From assembly GCA_002973575.1 (NCBI GenBank), contig PVEQ01000013.1, positions 1 through 64,000 of the forward strand: a stretch of DNA of 64,000 nt, read 5' to 3'. Under the pieces are notes generated by a model that saw nothing but the letters and a program-made list of their open reading frames with translations, made no database searches and was not told the DNA's origin. Of this stretch, positions 55,329-64,000 are shown in pieces (the first letter of the stretch is position 1; every line of letters starts with the position of its first letter). Position numbers and translations under genes: made by a program. The DNA is from Sediminibacterium magnilacihabitans. GTDB lineage: Bacteria > Bacteroidota > Bacteroidia > Chitinophagales > Chitinophagaceae.

Positions 55329-56207
55329 TTAATTTCTTTTATCGAGGCCCCAGGTAAGTTTGGTCCGGAGGGTCGACAAGAAGCTATTTTCGTTCAAACG
55401 CACCAAATTCACCCTGAATTGTTCCTTTTTTACGGCCAATTGGATGGTTTTGTCCACGATTTCCCTCCGGGCATCCAGGGCACAAATGAATTGGTCGGCC
55501 CGCCCCTCCACTTCAAACGAAATAACACTGGTATCCGGCACCACGATCGACCGCACATTCAGGTTATGGGGCGCTACCGGCGTGATCACAAAACTGGACG
55601 ATTCCGGGAACAGGATGGGTCCGTTGCAACTCACATTATATCCGGTGGAGCCGGTGGGCGTACTCACGATCAGCCCGTCGGCCCAGTAGCTGTTCAGGAA
55701 TTCGCCATTCAGGTAGGTATGTACCTTGATCATGGGCGAAGTATCCCTTTTATGGATGGCGAACTCGTTCAGTGCAAAGGGTGTCTGGTCAAAGAGCGGC
55801 TCGTTGGAGTCGAGGTGGATCAGGGTTCTTTTATCCACGACAAACGTATGATTCACCAAAGCATCCACTGCGCTGCCCAGGTCATCGCGACTAATGCTGG
55901 CCAGGAATCCCAGGCGGCCGAAATTAATGCCCAGTATGGGTATATTATAGTCTCTCACCAGGGTTACAGCGTCGAGCATGGTACCATCGCCACCCAGGCT
56001 TATCAGGCAATCGATATCGGGCGTAAGGTCGCCCGATGTCTGGAACAACACGGTTTTAGCCAGCAAGTGCTGCGGCAGGGAAAACCGGTGCAGTAAAGGT
56101 TCGTACAGGTGAACGGTGGTATCGTAACGCGCCAATTCTTCCAGGAGCGCCAATAATGGGTTTTCCTGTTCATAATCGATGCCCCTGCTGTAAATCGCAA
56201 CCTTCAT
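55329..56207 (-). CDS. nadK: NAD kinase
   Basis: 292 residues. The GGDGT motif is at 72-76 (LISLGGDGTMLDAV), followed by GINFGRLGFLASI and the second motif TPTGSTGYNVSCNGPILFPESSS. It phosphorylates NAD to NADP. It lies 6 bases after the TamA-like gene and before the DUF6089 gene, the usual Bacteroidota order. Confidence 0.96.
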   Translation of the reverse strand: MKVAIYSRGIDYEQENPLLALLEELARYDTTVHLYEPLLHRFSLPQHLLAKTVLFQTSGDLTPDIDCLISLGGDGTMLDAVTLVRDYNIPILGINFGRLGFLASISRDDLGSAVDALVNHTFVVDKRTLIHLDSNEPLFDQTPFALNEFAIHKRDTSPMIKVHTYLNGEFLNSYWADGLIVSTPTGSTGYNVSCNGPILFPESSSFVITPVAPHNLNVRSIVVPDTSVISFEVEGRADQFICALDARREIVDKTIQLAVKKEQFRVNLVRLNENSFLSTLRTKLTWGLDKRN

Positions 56208-56212
56208 ATCAC

Positions 56213-57658
56213 TTAAAAGTCGTTTCTCGTCTGTAAATATAGTCCATTGCGCCCCAGTTGGTTAAAGCTGTACTCGATTTTAAAGACAAAATCATATATG
56301 GAAACAATGTCCATCCCAAGACCCCAGGTGCGTAATAAACCATTATTCAGTGTATTAGTAGGGTTTGGCTGGGTATTGTAACCATAGCCCAGATCGCCAT
56401 AAGCTTTCAGGAAAATACGGAAAGGTATCCGGTCATGCGTTTTGCTGGGGAAAGGATTTTTGAAAACAAAGCCCAGCAGTTGGTGGTGGATGGTACTCTT
56501 CAATATTCCTCCCGCCACGCCATCCACTACATTGTATTCCAACCCGCGCATTTGCGTAAACCCATACCCAATCAGCTTTTCATTGAAGAAATAATTGCTG
56601 AAAGGCAGTTTAACGGTTGCGATCGCTTCCCAGTGCAAAAAGGTTTTAGGAGCTATTGGTACGGCATAAACAGCCCGGGTGCTGGCCAGCCATAGATTGG
56701 ATGTTTTATCGAGACCCCGTTTGTACAAATTGGCTTCTATCTGGAATCCTTTCGAAGGATAAGATACCTGGTCTACATTGTAATATTTGTATTGATAGGC
56801 GAAATCAATGTGCTTCATTTCTGTTTTCCCATCCGGGTAATAAAGCGGGTTGATCTGCAGAATGGTATCGGCCACCGATTCGTGGTTATACGATACGCGG
56901 AAATAATGCCGCTCTTTTACATTGGGCCGGTAAGAATAAGTAAAATCGGCGCGTGTAACCCTCCGCGCCACTTCCTCCTGTTTATAAAATAGTTGTTTGT
57001 TATTGCCCGTTGCGTAGTTCACTTCTTTTTGCGTGGCATACACAAATCCTACATTGAAACCATTCCTAAGCTTACGGTCAAAAAAGGGCAGCTCGTACCG
57101 CAGTGTGATCTGTTGTGTATAACCCGTGATGAGCCATACATCTAAATTATCGTTGCGTCCGCTGACATTGTTCTGCGTGAATTTCATTCCGTAATTCACC
57201 CTTTCCAGGCTTCGTTTCTGGTCTACCCACCATTGGTTGAAGTTGCGGTCTACCAGTCGGAAATAAGGTAACGGGAACAGGTACCAGCGTTCTTTCAGGT
57301 CTACATTGATCCTGACCAGGTTGCCTTTTCTTTCGGCAATGTAGATGGCTACATCTACAAACAACAGGGTATTCATCAGTTGCTGGCGCGCCTGGTTGAA
57401 CAGGGCGGGCAGGTTGGCGCCGGACAATTCATCGCCTTTTTTAAAAGGCAGTTCCCGCATTACAATGAACAGTTTTGTTTTTTTATTCCCCGAAACAACC
57501 ACATCTGTTACCAGTAAAGCCATGTTTTTGAGGGAAGCCATTTCCGGCTTTATAGCGCTACTTGTATCGGCAGTGATGGCAGATACCGTATCCTGTGCAT
57601 CCAGGCAATTAAATGAAAAGAATAAAGCAAGGAGAAGCAATACTGGTAATACTTTCAT
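56213..57658 (-). CDS. POTRA-plus-barrel outer-membrane protein (TamA/BamA-like)
   Basis: 481 residues from ATG 57658 (MKVLPVLLLLALFFSF, a signal peptide; the frame opens at 57679). One POTRA-like domain (about 45-130, with NMALLVTDVVVSGNKKTKLFIVMRE) is followed by an Omp85-type barrel ending in FSFNQLGRNGLYLQTRNDF. This size, one POTRA plus barrel, is smaller than BamA and TamA. It may insert or transport another outer-membrane substrate; the precise role is unknown. Confidence 0.8.
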   Translation of the reverse strand: MKVLPVLLLLALFFSFNCLDAQDTVSAITADTSSAIKPEMASLKNMALLVTDVVVSGNKKTKLFIVMRELPFKKGDELSGANLPALFNQARQQLMNTLLFVDVAIYIAERKGNLVRINVDLKERWYLFPLPYFRLVDRNFNQWWVDQKRSLERVNYGMKFTQNNVSGRNDNLDVWLITGYTQQITLRYELPFFDRKLRNGFNVGFVYATQKEVNYATGNNKQLFYKQEEVARRVTRADFTYSYRPNVKERHYFRVSYNHESVADTILQINPLYYPDGKTEMKHIDFAYQYKYYNVDQVSYPSKGFQIEANLYKRGLDKTSNLWLASTRAVYAVPIAPKTFLHWEAIATVKLPFSNYFFNEKLIGYGFTQMRGLEYNVVDGVAGGILKSTIHHQLLGFVFKNPFPSKTHDRIPFRIFLKAYGDLGYGYNTQPNPTNTLNNGLLRTWGLGMDIVSIYDFVFKIEYSFNQLGRNGLYLQTRNDF

Positions 57659-57730
57659 CTGATAATATTCATTTTTCATTGTCAGATGGAATTCGTCATT
57701 TGCAAGGACTCATTTCATCGTGATTACCAT

Positions 57731-58390
57731 TTATATGTTCAGGTAAGCGATCAGGTGATTGTAGTTCTCTTTGAGCTCATTGGCATATTGTTCTTCGCCA
57801 AAATAATAGCGAACGATGTATTCATACCGTTGGAAAGAGGCTACGATATCAGATACTTCTACCTTGTTGATCTTGATGGTTACCACTACCAGCCCCGTAT
57901 CTGCTTCGGTATAAGTATTCAGTTGGGTGATATAGGCATCGTTGGTTTCTACCAGCCGGCTGATCTCTCCAAAAGAAAAATGCCTTTTATCTGTTTCCAG
58001 TACAATCACACCGCCCGGTTCATCATTGCCCAGGAAATGCGAGAGATGGCGCAGGAGGTCTTTGGCAGGGATCACACCGGTCAGTTCCGATTGCTCATTG
58101 ACTACGGGTACCAGTGAAAGCTGGTGTGCGGCGGCCTGTTTCACAGCCAATAAAAAATGTTCTTCGGTCTTAACAGATACTTTAACCAATGAATGCTCCA
58201 GTGAAGCCACCAATGCATCTTCATCGGCATCGAACAAATCGTCTTTGGTTACCAGGCCAATGAACTTTTCTTCGCTCAATACCGGCAGGTGCAACACGTC
58301 GTAATCTTCCATCAGTTGCAGTGCCAGCGCCACCCTGTCGAAAAGGTTGATGGCGGGAAACCCGGTATGGATCAATTGCGATGCCAGCAT
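57731..58390 (-). CDS. CBS-domain protein
   Basis: 219 residues. Two CBS modules in the first half: about 10-65 with LSEEKFIGLVTKDDLFDADEDA, and about 70-125 with VPVVNEQSELTGVIPAKDLL. The second half has an ACT-like domain with VVTIKINKVEVSDIVASFQRYEY. It is likely a cytoplasmic nucleotide-sensing regulator. In Bacteroidota it is often next to nadK, hinting at adenine-nucleotide control, but this is not demonstrated. Confidence 0.8.
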   Translation of the reverse strand: MLASQLIHTGFPAINLFDRVALALQLMEDYDVLHLPVLSEEKFIGLVTKDDLFDADEDALVASLEHSLVKVSVKTEEHFLLAVKQAAAHQLSLVPVVNEQSELTGVIPAKDLLRHLSHFLGNDEPGGVIVLETDKRHFSFGEISRLVETNDAYITQLNTYTEADTGLVVVTIKINKVEVSDIVASFQRYEYIVRYYFGEEQYANELKENYNHLIAYLNI

Positions 58391-58420
58391 GCTGTTCTTT
58401 CTTTACTAATACGTAAAAAT

Positions 58421-59200
58421 CTATGCTATGGTTGCGGCAGGTTTTTTCAGTTTATTCAGAAAGCCGGCCAGTATTTCGTTGAACGCTTCCGGCACTTCCA
58501 TCATGGGTGCATGTCCGCATTTGTCAACAAAATGCAACTCGCTGTTGGGGATCAGCCGGTTGAATTCACGTCCTACAAAAGGAGGCGTAACCGAATCATT
58601 ATTGCCCCAGATCAGCAAGGTAGGTTGCTTAATTTGGTTGAGTTCTTCACCGAGGTTATTACGGATGGCGCTTTTGGCAAGGGCAATGATCTTGATCACT
58701 TTGATCCGGTTATTGGTGATCTCGAACACTTCATCCACCAGTTCTTTGGTAGCGGTGGCGGGATCGTAAAACGTCAACTCCGTTTTCTTTTTGATATAAT
58801 CATAATCGCCCCGCTTCGGGTAGCTGTCACCCATACCATTCTCAAACAACCCGCTACTGCCGGTAAGGATCAACGACTTGATCCTTTCGGGATGTTTTAA
58901 GATATGCAGCAGCGCCACATGTCCGCCCAGCGAATTGCCCAGGAGATGAATTTGCTGGTAGCCCCGCATCTCAATGAACTTATGGACATATTTCTCCAAT
59001 CCACTTACGGTAGTATGGAAAATATCCAGGTCGAACAGTGGAAGTATGGGAACCACTACTTTGTAATTCCGCTTAAAGTGCTCGATCAGGTCTTCAAAAT
59101 TGCTCAGTGCGCCGAATAATCCGTGCAGTAGCAACAGGGTTTCTCCCTGGCCTTCTTCAATAAATCTGAACTTATCCTGTTGTTTGATCTCGTAATTCAT
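58421..59200 (-). CDS. Alpha/beta-hydrolase
   Basis: 259 residues. Oxyanion-loop GLFGALSNFED, nucleophile elbow in HLLGNSLGGHVALL (Ser in G-N-S-L-G), acid in LIWGNNDSVTP, and catalytic His in DKCGHAPMMEVPE. It could be an esterase or peroxidase-type hydrolase; substrate unknown. It lies between the CBS gene and a 207-base gap before cvpA. Confidence 0.85.
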   Translation of the reverse strand: MNYEIKQQDKFRFIEEGQGETLLLLHGLFGALSNFEDLIEHFKRNYKVVVPILPLFDLDIFHTTVSGLEKYVHKFIEMRGYQQIHLLGNSLGGHVALLHILKHPERIKSLILTGSSGLFENGMGDSYPKRGDYDYIKKKTELTFYDPATATKELVDEVFEITNNRIKVIKIIALAKSAIRNNLGEELNQIKQPTLLIWGNNDSVTPPFVGREFNRLIPNSELHFVDKCGHAPMMEVPEAFNEILAGFLNKLKKPAATIA

Positions 59201-59407
59201 TACTTCATTTTCATTTTCTTATGCCAGCAGATTGGCTCGGTACAAATAAAAGGAAATCCATTCAATAAAATACGGAAACGTTACAATGCTCCTGTTATAT
59301 AAATATGATGGATGTATGCTAAAATACTGATTTTAACATTAAAAACAGCAGATTGGCTTCATAAGCGAAACCACACAATCGATCGTATATATAATAATAA
59401 GAAAGCT

Positions 59408-59944
59408 TTACCTGATATGCTTGCCAATGCTTTCAAAGAATTGGGTAAGCTCATCAAAGAGTCCTTTGAAAACGGGGATCACCGCTCCAAAACCATTGAT
59501 GATCTTACTTCCCCAGGGCGCTACAAAAGGATAGGAACGGGAGGCGGCCAGCGTTTCGGGCTTGATCAGGTGCATGTTCACGGCATAAAAAAGCAGTACG
59601 CTGAATACGGTGATATAAAGACAGGCATATAAAACAACACCACACAGTTTATTGACCCATCCCAGGAAAGCCAGTTCAAGTGTGGTTTGAACGATTGTGG
59701 CTCCTACCCTTATCAGCAAGGCTACGCCCAGCATTACCAGCAGGAATGAAACGATGGGTAGCCAGGTGGCTGTTAATTGCGTGCTCTCTTTGAGCTTGCC
59801 CGCCACAACAGCCGAAAGTTTAAGTGCAGCCGCAAGGCCAATGATAATGCCCAGGAATGAAAAGGCGCCCACAACCAAACCGTTGCGGTAGCCCTTCCAA
59901 AGAGCCATAAGCATTAGTATCAGAAATATTGAATCTATGAGCAT
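59408..59944 (-). CDS. cvpA: CvpA-family membrane protein
   Basis: 178 residues with four hydrophobic helices (about 4-22, 24-43, 63-84, 100-121). The opening LIDSIFLILMLMALWKGYRNG with GLVVGAFSFLGIIIG is the CvpA start signature. The family is linked to colicin V export in E. coli, but its broader function is uncertain. The upstream gap holds a large hairpin repeat. Confidence 0.85.
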   Translation of the reverse strand: MLIDSIFLILMLMALWKGYRNGLVVGAFSFLGIIIGLAAALKLSAVVAGKLKESTQLTATWLPIVSFLLVMLGVALLIRVGATIVQTTLELAFLGWVNKLCGVVLYACLYITVFSVLLFYAVNMHLIKPETLAASRSYPFVAPWGSKIINGFGAVIPVFKGLFDELTQFFESIGKHIR

Positions 59945-59950
59945 GAGGTA

Positions 59951-60027
59951 GATGTCAGTTGTTAGATGTTAGTTGTCAGTTGTCAGATAAGGTTGATTCT
60001 AACAACTGACAACTAACAACTATCAAC
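59951..60027. repeat. GTTGTCAGTTGTTAG-type repeat forming a long hairpin
   Basis: The arm GTTAGTTGTCAGTTGT (59968-59983) pairs perfectly with ACAACTGACAACTAAC (60002-60017) over 16 bases, with an 18-base loop; the repeats continue outward on both sides. It lies between the yqeY stop and the cvpA start (leftward). It could end transcription or be a dispersed repeat; the same unit appears singly at 48558-48593. Confidence 0.8.
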
Positions 60028-60472
60028 CCAATAAGGTCTTTACTGCTGCCGAAATAGCTTTCCCATCTGTTTTACCGGCCAGTTGTTTTGTAGCTACACC
60101 CATTACTTTGCCCATGTCTTGCGGACCGGCAGCTCCTACAGAAGCAATGATGGATTTAAGGGCTTCTTTCAATTCTTCCTCGCTCAATTGTTGGGGAAGG
60201 AATTTTTCTATGATCGCTATCTCTTCCTGTTCTTTCTGTGCCAGGTCTGCACGGCCCTGTTGCTGGTAGATATCGAGTGAATCTTTTCTTTGCTTCATCA
60301 TCTTCTGTAACAACTTCAATTCACCTTCAGCTGTAACCTGTCCGTTCGCACCCGGCTCTGTTTTCGCTTTGATGATCTCTGCCTTGATGGCGCGCAAGCC
60401 GCGCAGCATGGCTTCGTCTTTGGACTTCATAGCATCTTTCATGCCAGACATCACTTGTTCTTCTAAGCTCAT
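60023..60472 (-). CDS. GatB/YqeY domain protein
   Basis: 149 residues. Characteristic YqeY form: LEEQVMSGMKDAMKSKDEAMLRGLRAIKAEI, then EIAIIEKFLPQQLSEEELKEA and MGKVMGVATKQLAGKTDGKAISAAVK. The family resembles the tail domain of the GatB amidotransferase and probably binds tRNA, but its role is not established. It lies 10 bases after gldC. Confidence 0.92.
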   Translation of the reverse strand: MSLEEQVMSGMKDAMKSKDEAMLRGLRAIKAEIIKAKTEPGANGQVTAEGELKLLQKMMKQRKDSLDIYQQQGRADLAQKEQEEIAIIEKFLPQQLSEEELKEALKSIIASVGAAGPQDMGKVMGVATKQLAGKTDGKAISAAVKTLLG

Positions 60473-60482
60473 AACGAATGGT

Positions 60483-60827
60483 TTATTGGTTTTCTTTCAA
60501 TTGTGTTTCCCTGAATTTCTTATAAAAATCCTGGGCGAATTTTTTCATATCGGCCGCCAGTTCGGTCTGTTGTGTGGACCGCATATAAGAGTCGGCCATA
60601 CCCATGAGGGTCTGGTAATAAAAATCAGCCATTTCATCTACCATCATGTCTTTGGTCCAGAGATCGATGCGCAGCGCGCTTTTATCGGCCGCATCCCAGA
60701 AAGCCACCATCATGGCTTTAGCGTGCTGCGCCATATCGGCCGTACTATCGGTGGCCGACCAGCTGATCTCCTGCGGCACTTTGTTTTCATCTAAATGAAC
60801 GTCTATTGAAATCGTTGAAGTATGCAT
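60483..60827 (-). CDS. gldC: Gliding motility protein GldC
   Basis: 114 residues. Matches GldC by layout: HLDENKVPQEISWSATD, then LRIDLWTKDMMVDEMADFYYQTLMGMADSY. GldC is a cytoplasmic protein needed for full gliding in Flavobacterium but is also found in non-gliding Bacteroidota, so motility is not proven. It follows the glycosyltransferase after 52 bases. Confidence 0.92.
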   Translation of the reverse strand: MHTSTISIDVHLDENKVPQEISWSATDSTADMAQHAKAMMVAFWDAADKSALRIDLWTKDMMVDEMADFYYQTLMGMADSYMRSTQQTELAADMKKFAQDFYKKFRETQLKENQ

Positions 60828-60879
60828 CTGAATTGATTGAGAACCGCAAAAGTACTAGGAATCCCTGAATCGCCCATTT

Positions 60880-61869
60880 TCATGAAACCAGCAGTTGCCA
60901 GAATGCTGCTGCAGTAGTTGCCCAGCTAAATTGTGCAGCCTTTTCTTTTCCTTTTTCGATATATTGTCCGCGCAGGTTTTCATCCTTGTACAGCGCAAGC
61001 ATTTGTTTGCCGATGGTTTCCGGGTTGGCCGGATCTGCATACAGGACCGCATCGCCACCTGTTTCCGGCAGGTTATTATTTTCTGCTGCAATAACAGGGA
61101 TACCCGCCTGCATGGCATCCAGCATGATCAGCTCCGATGCACAGGGTGCAGTGGTATGAACCAGCGCATACGCTGCCGTTATCAACCGGGTGTTCACTGC
61201 TGCCGGAAGCAAGCCGGTCAATACCACATCTTCCCTGTATTTATAAGTAGCAAGCTTTTCTGCAAGACCGGCGTGTTGTTTGGATACCGTACCGGTAATG
61301 ATCAGCTTCATATTGCTATGTTGCCATTTTTTGAACTGGGAGAAAGCTTTCAGGAGATTTAATAAAAGCGTATCGTGGTACATGCCTCCGCTGACCAGGA
61401 AATATTCCCGCCCATCTGCATAAGCAGCTTTGATGGTTTCTTTCTGCTGCCAGTCGGCCGGCTGCAATAAAGGATCAGGCGCACCGGGCAATACCGCTAT
61501 CTGTGATGCCGGGATCCGGTATTCATTCACCAGTTTATCTTTTACAAAAGCGGAGAGTGTTATTACCTGTTTTGCTTTGCGCAGTTTCAGCGGCACCAGC
61601 CATTTGCGAAAAAAGCTGCCGGGCACCACCCAATCATCGGCAATCAATATTTGTGGTATGGTGGTTCGCATACTGGCATCGGCGAGTTGTTTCACCCACA
61701 GACCGGGTTGGGGTTGTGGCGGGTTGTTGTGTTTCTCATCAATAAAAACAAATTCTTCAGCCGGCCGGTCAAGGCTCAACCGCCTGAAGAGTTGTTCAAT
61801 ATAATGATGGTATGTAGCGGGCTGTTGGCCAGCCTGTGAAAAACGGTTAACAGCAATGCGCATACGCAA
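60880..61869 (-). CDS. Glycosyltransferase (GT4-like)
   Basis: 329 residues. The C-terminal GT-B domain has FLVSGGMYHDTLLLNLLKAF, VVLTGLLPAAVNTRLITAAYALVHTTAPCASELIMLDAMQ (the Glu-x7-Glu-like region) and GIPVIAAENNNLPETGGDA. It transfers a sugar from a nucleotide donor to an unknown acceptor in the cytoplasm. The start is 2 bases from the DUF885 stop. Confidence 0.85.
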   Translation of the reverse strand: MRMRIAVNRFSQAGQQPATYHHYIEQLFRRLSLDRPAEEFVFIDEKHNNPPQPQPGLWVKQLADASMRTTIPQILIADDWVVPGSFFRKWLVPLKLRKAKQVITLSAFVKDKLVNEYRIPASQIAVLPGAPDPLLQPADWQQKETIKAAYADGREYFLVSGGMYHDTLLLNLLKAFSQFKKWQHSNMKLIITGTVSKQHAGLAEKLATYKYREDVVLTGLLPAAVNTRLITAAYALVHTTAPCASELIMLDAMQAGIPVIAAENNNLPETGGDAVLYADPANPETIGKQMLALYKDENLRGQYIEKGKEKAAQFSWATTAAAFWQLLVS

Positions 61870-61871
61870 AA

Positions 61872-63647
61872 TTAGAGCTTCGCAGCCCAGGCATCCATTT
61901 TTTTCTCCAGCACATCCAGGGGCATATTACCATCTTTCAGGATATTATCGTGGAAGTCTGAGAGGCTGAATTGATTGCCCAGTTGTTTTTCATACTTTGT
62001 ACGCAGCTCCCTGATCTTGAGTGCGCCAACCTTATAACCCAATGCCTGCGCCGGTATGGCCATATACCTTTCTATTTCGGCGGTGGCTCCTTCTTCACTG
62101 ATTGGTTCATTATCCATCATATACTGGATAGCCTGCTCACGTGTCATGCCCTTGGCATGCATGCCTACATCCACCACCAGCCTGATGGCCCGGTGTATCT
62201 CATCACCCAGCGCTCCCATGTACTGGTAAGGATCGGTGTACAAGCCCAAGTCTTTTCCCAGGCTCTCGCAGTACAGCGCCCATCCTTCTGCATACGCATT
62301 GTTGCCGCCAAAACGCCTGAATTTGGGCAGGCTCTGGTTTTCCTGCTGCAAGCTGATCTGGTAGTGATGCCCCGGAATGGCTTCGTGCAGGAACAGGCTC
62401 TCCATACCGCTGGTGGTATTGAATTTGGTAGCGTCGAGAATGGGAATATAAAAGATCCCCGGACGTGTGCCATCGGCACTGCCCTGGTTGTATTCGGCGC
62501 TGGCGCTGGCTGCGCGGAAAGCTTCTGTTTGCCTGATCTCGAAAGGTGTTTTGGGCGTATGGCCGAACATCTTTTTCAGGTTCGGCTCCATGGTCTGGTG
62601 TATCTTTTCAAATGCAGCCAATATTTCCTGTGGCGTTTTGTAGGGCATGAATTTTTTATCGGTCTTCATGTATTCGAAGAAAGCCTTCAGATCACCATTG
62701 AACCCAACTTCCGTTTTGATCCGCTCCATTTCTGTGCGGATGCGTTTCACTTCAGAAAGCCCTGTTTGATAAATTTCATCGGGTGTTTTATTGGTAGTGG
62801 TTTGATCTTTGATACGGTACTGGTAGTATTTCAAGCCGTTGGGTATATCGCTGATACCGGTTGTTTTTCTTGCTTTGGGCAGGTATTCCTGTTTCAGAAA
62901 ATCGGCCAGCCGCTTATAGGCCGGTGTGATCTGTTCGTTGATGAGCTTCACATAATCGTTGGTGAATCTTTTTTTATCGGCCTCGCTGAAACCGGCAGGC
63001 AGGTGGGTGATCGGCCCGTAAAACAGGCTGCTCTTCGCATCAGACACTACCATCGATTCCATCTGGGGAATCATTTTGATGACCAATTTTTCCGGTAGTA
63101 CCGTGTTGGCTGCAATGCCCTTCCTGAAATAAACAATGGCGCTGTCGGCATAGCCGCTGAATGCCGTTGCCCGTTTGATCCAGTCTTCATAATCTTTCAC
63201 TGTTTTGAAAGGTTGAATCACACTGCCGCTGCCGAACTGGCCAAATACCAGGTGCATGCTTTCGAATTGGTCCATGGGCATCAGGTTGTCGTTGAAGCCA
63301 AGGCCTTCCAGGTTGATGTCCATTTCACGCTTGAATATATCATAGCTCAGGCGGTCGTTGTCATTGAGGCTCTCCCTGTTGAAATGCGTGATGTACACAA
63401 GGTAGTTGCTGTAAAAATCTTTTAGCTTTTTGCGATAGCTGTCGGTGAAATCGGCGTAGAGCTTGTCGTTATACCGGTTATCACCATCAACAGTGGCTTC
63501 TATGGGAAACAATTGCAGGCGCTCTTCGTAATATTTATCGAGCATGGCGGCCAGTTCTTTATTGTCTGCCCCGTTCTGGTTGTTGTTGCTCAACTTGCAG
63601 GAGGCAAAAAGGGAAACGATCCCTAATAAACAGGTTATTGTTTTCAT
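61872..63647 (-). CDS. DUF885 (M32/oligopeptidase-like) lipoprotein
   Basis: 591 residues. Lipoprotein signal MKTITCLLGIVSLFASC (Cys17). The C-terminal half has the HEXXH-like HEAIPGHHYQISLQ and the Glu of NAYAEGWALYCESLG, the zinc-binding set predicted for DUF885. Some members are exported peptidases; specificity is unknown. It follows the 3-hydroxyacyl-CoA dehydrogenase gene by about 15 bases. Confidence 0.88.
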   Translation of the reverse strand: MKTITCLLGIVSLFASCKLSNNNQNGADNKELAAMLDKYYEERLQLFPIEATVDGDNRYNDKLYADFTDSYRKKLKDFYSNYLVYITHFNRESLNDNDRLSYDIFKREMDINLEGLGFNDNLMPMDQFESMHLVFGQFGSGSVIQPFKTVKDYEDWIKRATAFSGYADSAIVYFRKGIAANTVLPEKLVIKMIPQMESMVVSDAKSSLFYGPITHLPAGFSEADKKRFTNDYVKLINEQITPAYKRLADFLKQEYLPKARKTTGISDIPNGLKYYQYRIKDQTTTNKTPDEIYQTGLSEVKRIRTEMERIKTEVGFNGDLKAFFEYMKTDKKFMPYKTPQEILAAFEKIHQTMEPNLKKMFGHTPKTPFEIRQTEAFRAASASAEYNQGSADGTRPGIFYIPILDATKFNTTSGMESLFLHEAIPGHHYQISLQQENQSLPKFRRFGGNNAYAEGWALYCESLGKDLGLYTDPYQYMGALGDEIHRAIRLVVDVGMHAKGMTREQAIQYMMDNEPISEEGATAEIERYMAIPAQALGYKVGALKIRELRTKYEKQLGNQFSLSDFHDNILKDGNMPLDVLEKKMDAWAAKL

Positions 63648-63662
63648 ATGACGATTGTGTGC

Positions 63663-64000
63663 TTAAATATATTCATAAAATCCTTTGCCTGTTTTCCGGC
63701 CCAGCTCCCCCGCATCTACTTTTGATTTTTGCAAGGGTGAAGGTTGGAGCCTTTCGGGTTTACCCAGCGCTTCCCAAACGATCCGGCTCACGTTGTAATT
63801 GATATCCATACCAATCAGGTCCATCAACCTGAATGGCCCCATTTTAAAGCCCGATGCCTCCATAATACTATCTACAGTAGCTATATCGGCCTTGCCGGTC
63901 TCCACCAGCCGCATGGCTTCGAGGTAATAATGGCGGGCCATCCGGTTCACAATGAACCCCGGTGCGTCTTTGCATACCACCGGTGTTTTATCCATCTGTT
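63663..64000 (-). CDS. 3-hydroxyacyl-CoA dehydrogenase, C-terminal part (5' end outside window)
   Basis: The frame is open to the window edge; the ATG at 63995 is internal. The visible 110 residues are the C-terminal helical domain: KDAPGFIVNRMARHYYLEAMRLVE, GFKMGPFRLMDLIGMDINYNV and DAGELGRKTGKGFYEY. It is typical of 3-hydroxybutyryl-CoA dehydrogenases, which oxidise 3-hydroxyacyl-CoA with NAD. The NAD-binding domain lies beyond position 64000. Confidence 0.9.
   Translation of the reverse strand, partial: QMDKTPVVCKDAPGFIVNRMARHYYLEAMRLVETGKADIATVDSIMEASGFKMGPFRLMDLIGMDINYNVSRIVWEALGKPERLQPSPLQKSKVDAGELGRKTGKGFYEYI

Noticed and set aside
59312-59632. 106-codon + strand frame in the gap before cvpA
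   Set aside because: Most of it is the complement of cvpA; no upstream promoter or homology was seen.
61971-63098. 375-codon open frame on the + strand
   Set aside because: It is antisense to the DUF885 gene, which has a signal peptide and zinc motif; the translation is Cys/Phe/His-rich with no domain pattern.

Overview
The window looks like chromosomal DNA of an aerobic or microaerobic member of the Bacteroidota, most likely family Chitinophagaceae (order Chitinophagales). Signs of this are the gliding gene gldC, the CBS / nadK / DUF6089 / uppS / bamA / ompH / ompH / murI gene order, TAnnTTTG-type -7 promoter elements, many Sec, lipoprotein and Tat exported enzymes, and sulfatase / GH95 / GH2 glycan genes. 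The family is inferred from gene content; no rRNA, tRNA or CRISPR array was seen. No gene-free gap exceeds about 300 bases.

Layout. 1-455: the 3' end of an IS5-family transposase has cut off a PIN toxin gene and left its antitoxin orphaned. 493-4476: small accessory genes (GNAT, VanZ-like, secreted unknown, DoxX-like, GlxA-type regulator, VOC protein). 4439-12831: a low-oxygen / nitric-oxide module. A leftward ba3-type cytochrome oxidase operon (including an unlisted 40-residue subunit IIa gene, SCO and a membrane cytochrome c) faces rightward hemN, ric, a PAS histidine kinase and a REC-CRP/FNR fusion regulator. TGAT-N4-ATCA palindromes lie before the oxidase operon/hemN and before ric, at spacings expected of CRP/FNR activators. 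12828-14353: a two-gene cytoskeletal operon, a bactofilin plus an actin-like ATPase whose phosphate-1 motif is at the C-terminus rather than the N-terminus. This apparent circular permutation is the most striking find in the window.

14607-25674: a leftward glycan-degradation operon (DUF3472 protein, GH2, FGE-like sulfatase activator, two Cys-type sulfatases, GH95 fucosidase), pointing to a sulfated, fucosylated, galactose-containing glycan, without SusC/SusD in view. 25756-31003: manC, kdsD, recQ and an OsmC-ferredoxin fusion. 31149-41757: a mostly Tat-exported sugar-oxidation cluster (GMC flavoprotein with its subunit-3 partner, two Gfo/Idh/MocA oxidoreductases, three TIM-barrel isomerases, MFS transporter, lipoprotein cytochrome c, 3-keto-glycoside hydrolase family DUF1080), resembling known 3-keto-glycoside pathways.

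41864-48463: glpF-glpK-glpD, tadA, sodA, a lipoprotein, yidD, rnpA and the unlisted rpmH. 48599-64000: a long leftward block for envelope and housekeeping functions (3-hydroxyacyl-CoA dehydrogenase fragment, DUF885 peptidase-like lipoprotein, glycosyltransferase, gldC, yqeY, cvpA, alpha/beta hydrolase, CBS protein, TamA-like barrel, nadK, DUF6089, uppS, bamA, two Skp/OmpH chaperones, murI). Short TTGTCAGTTGTTAG-type repeats sit in two of its intergenic gaps.
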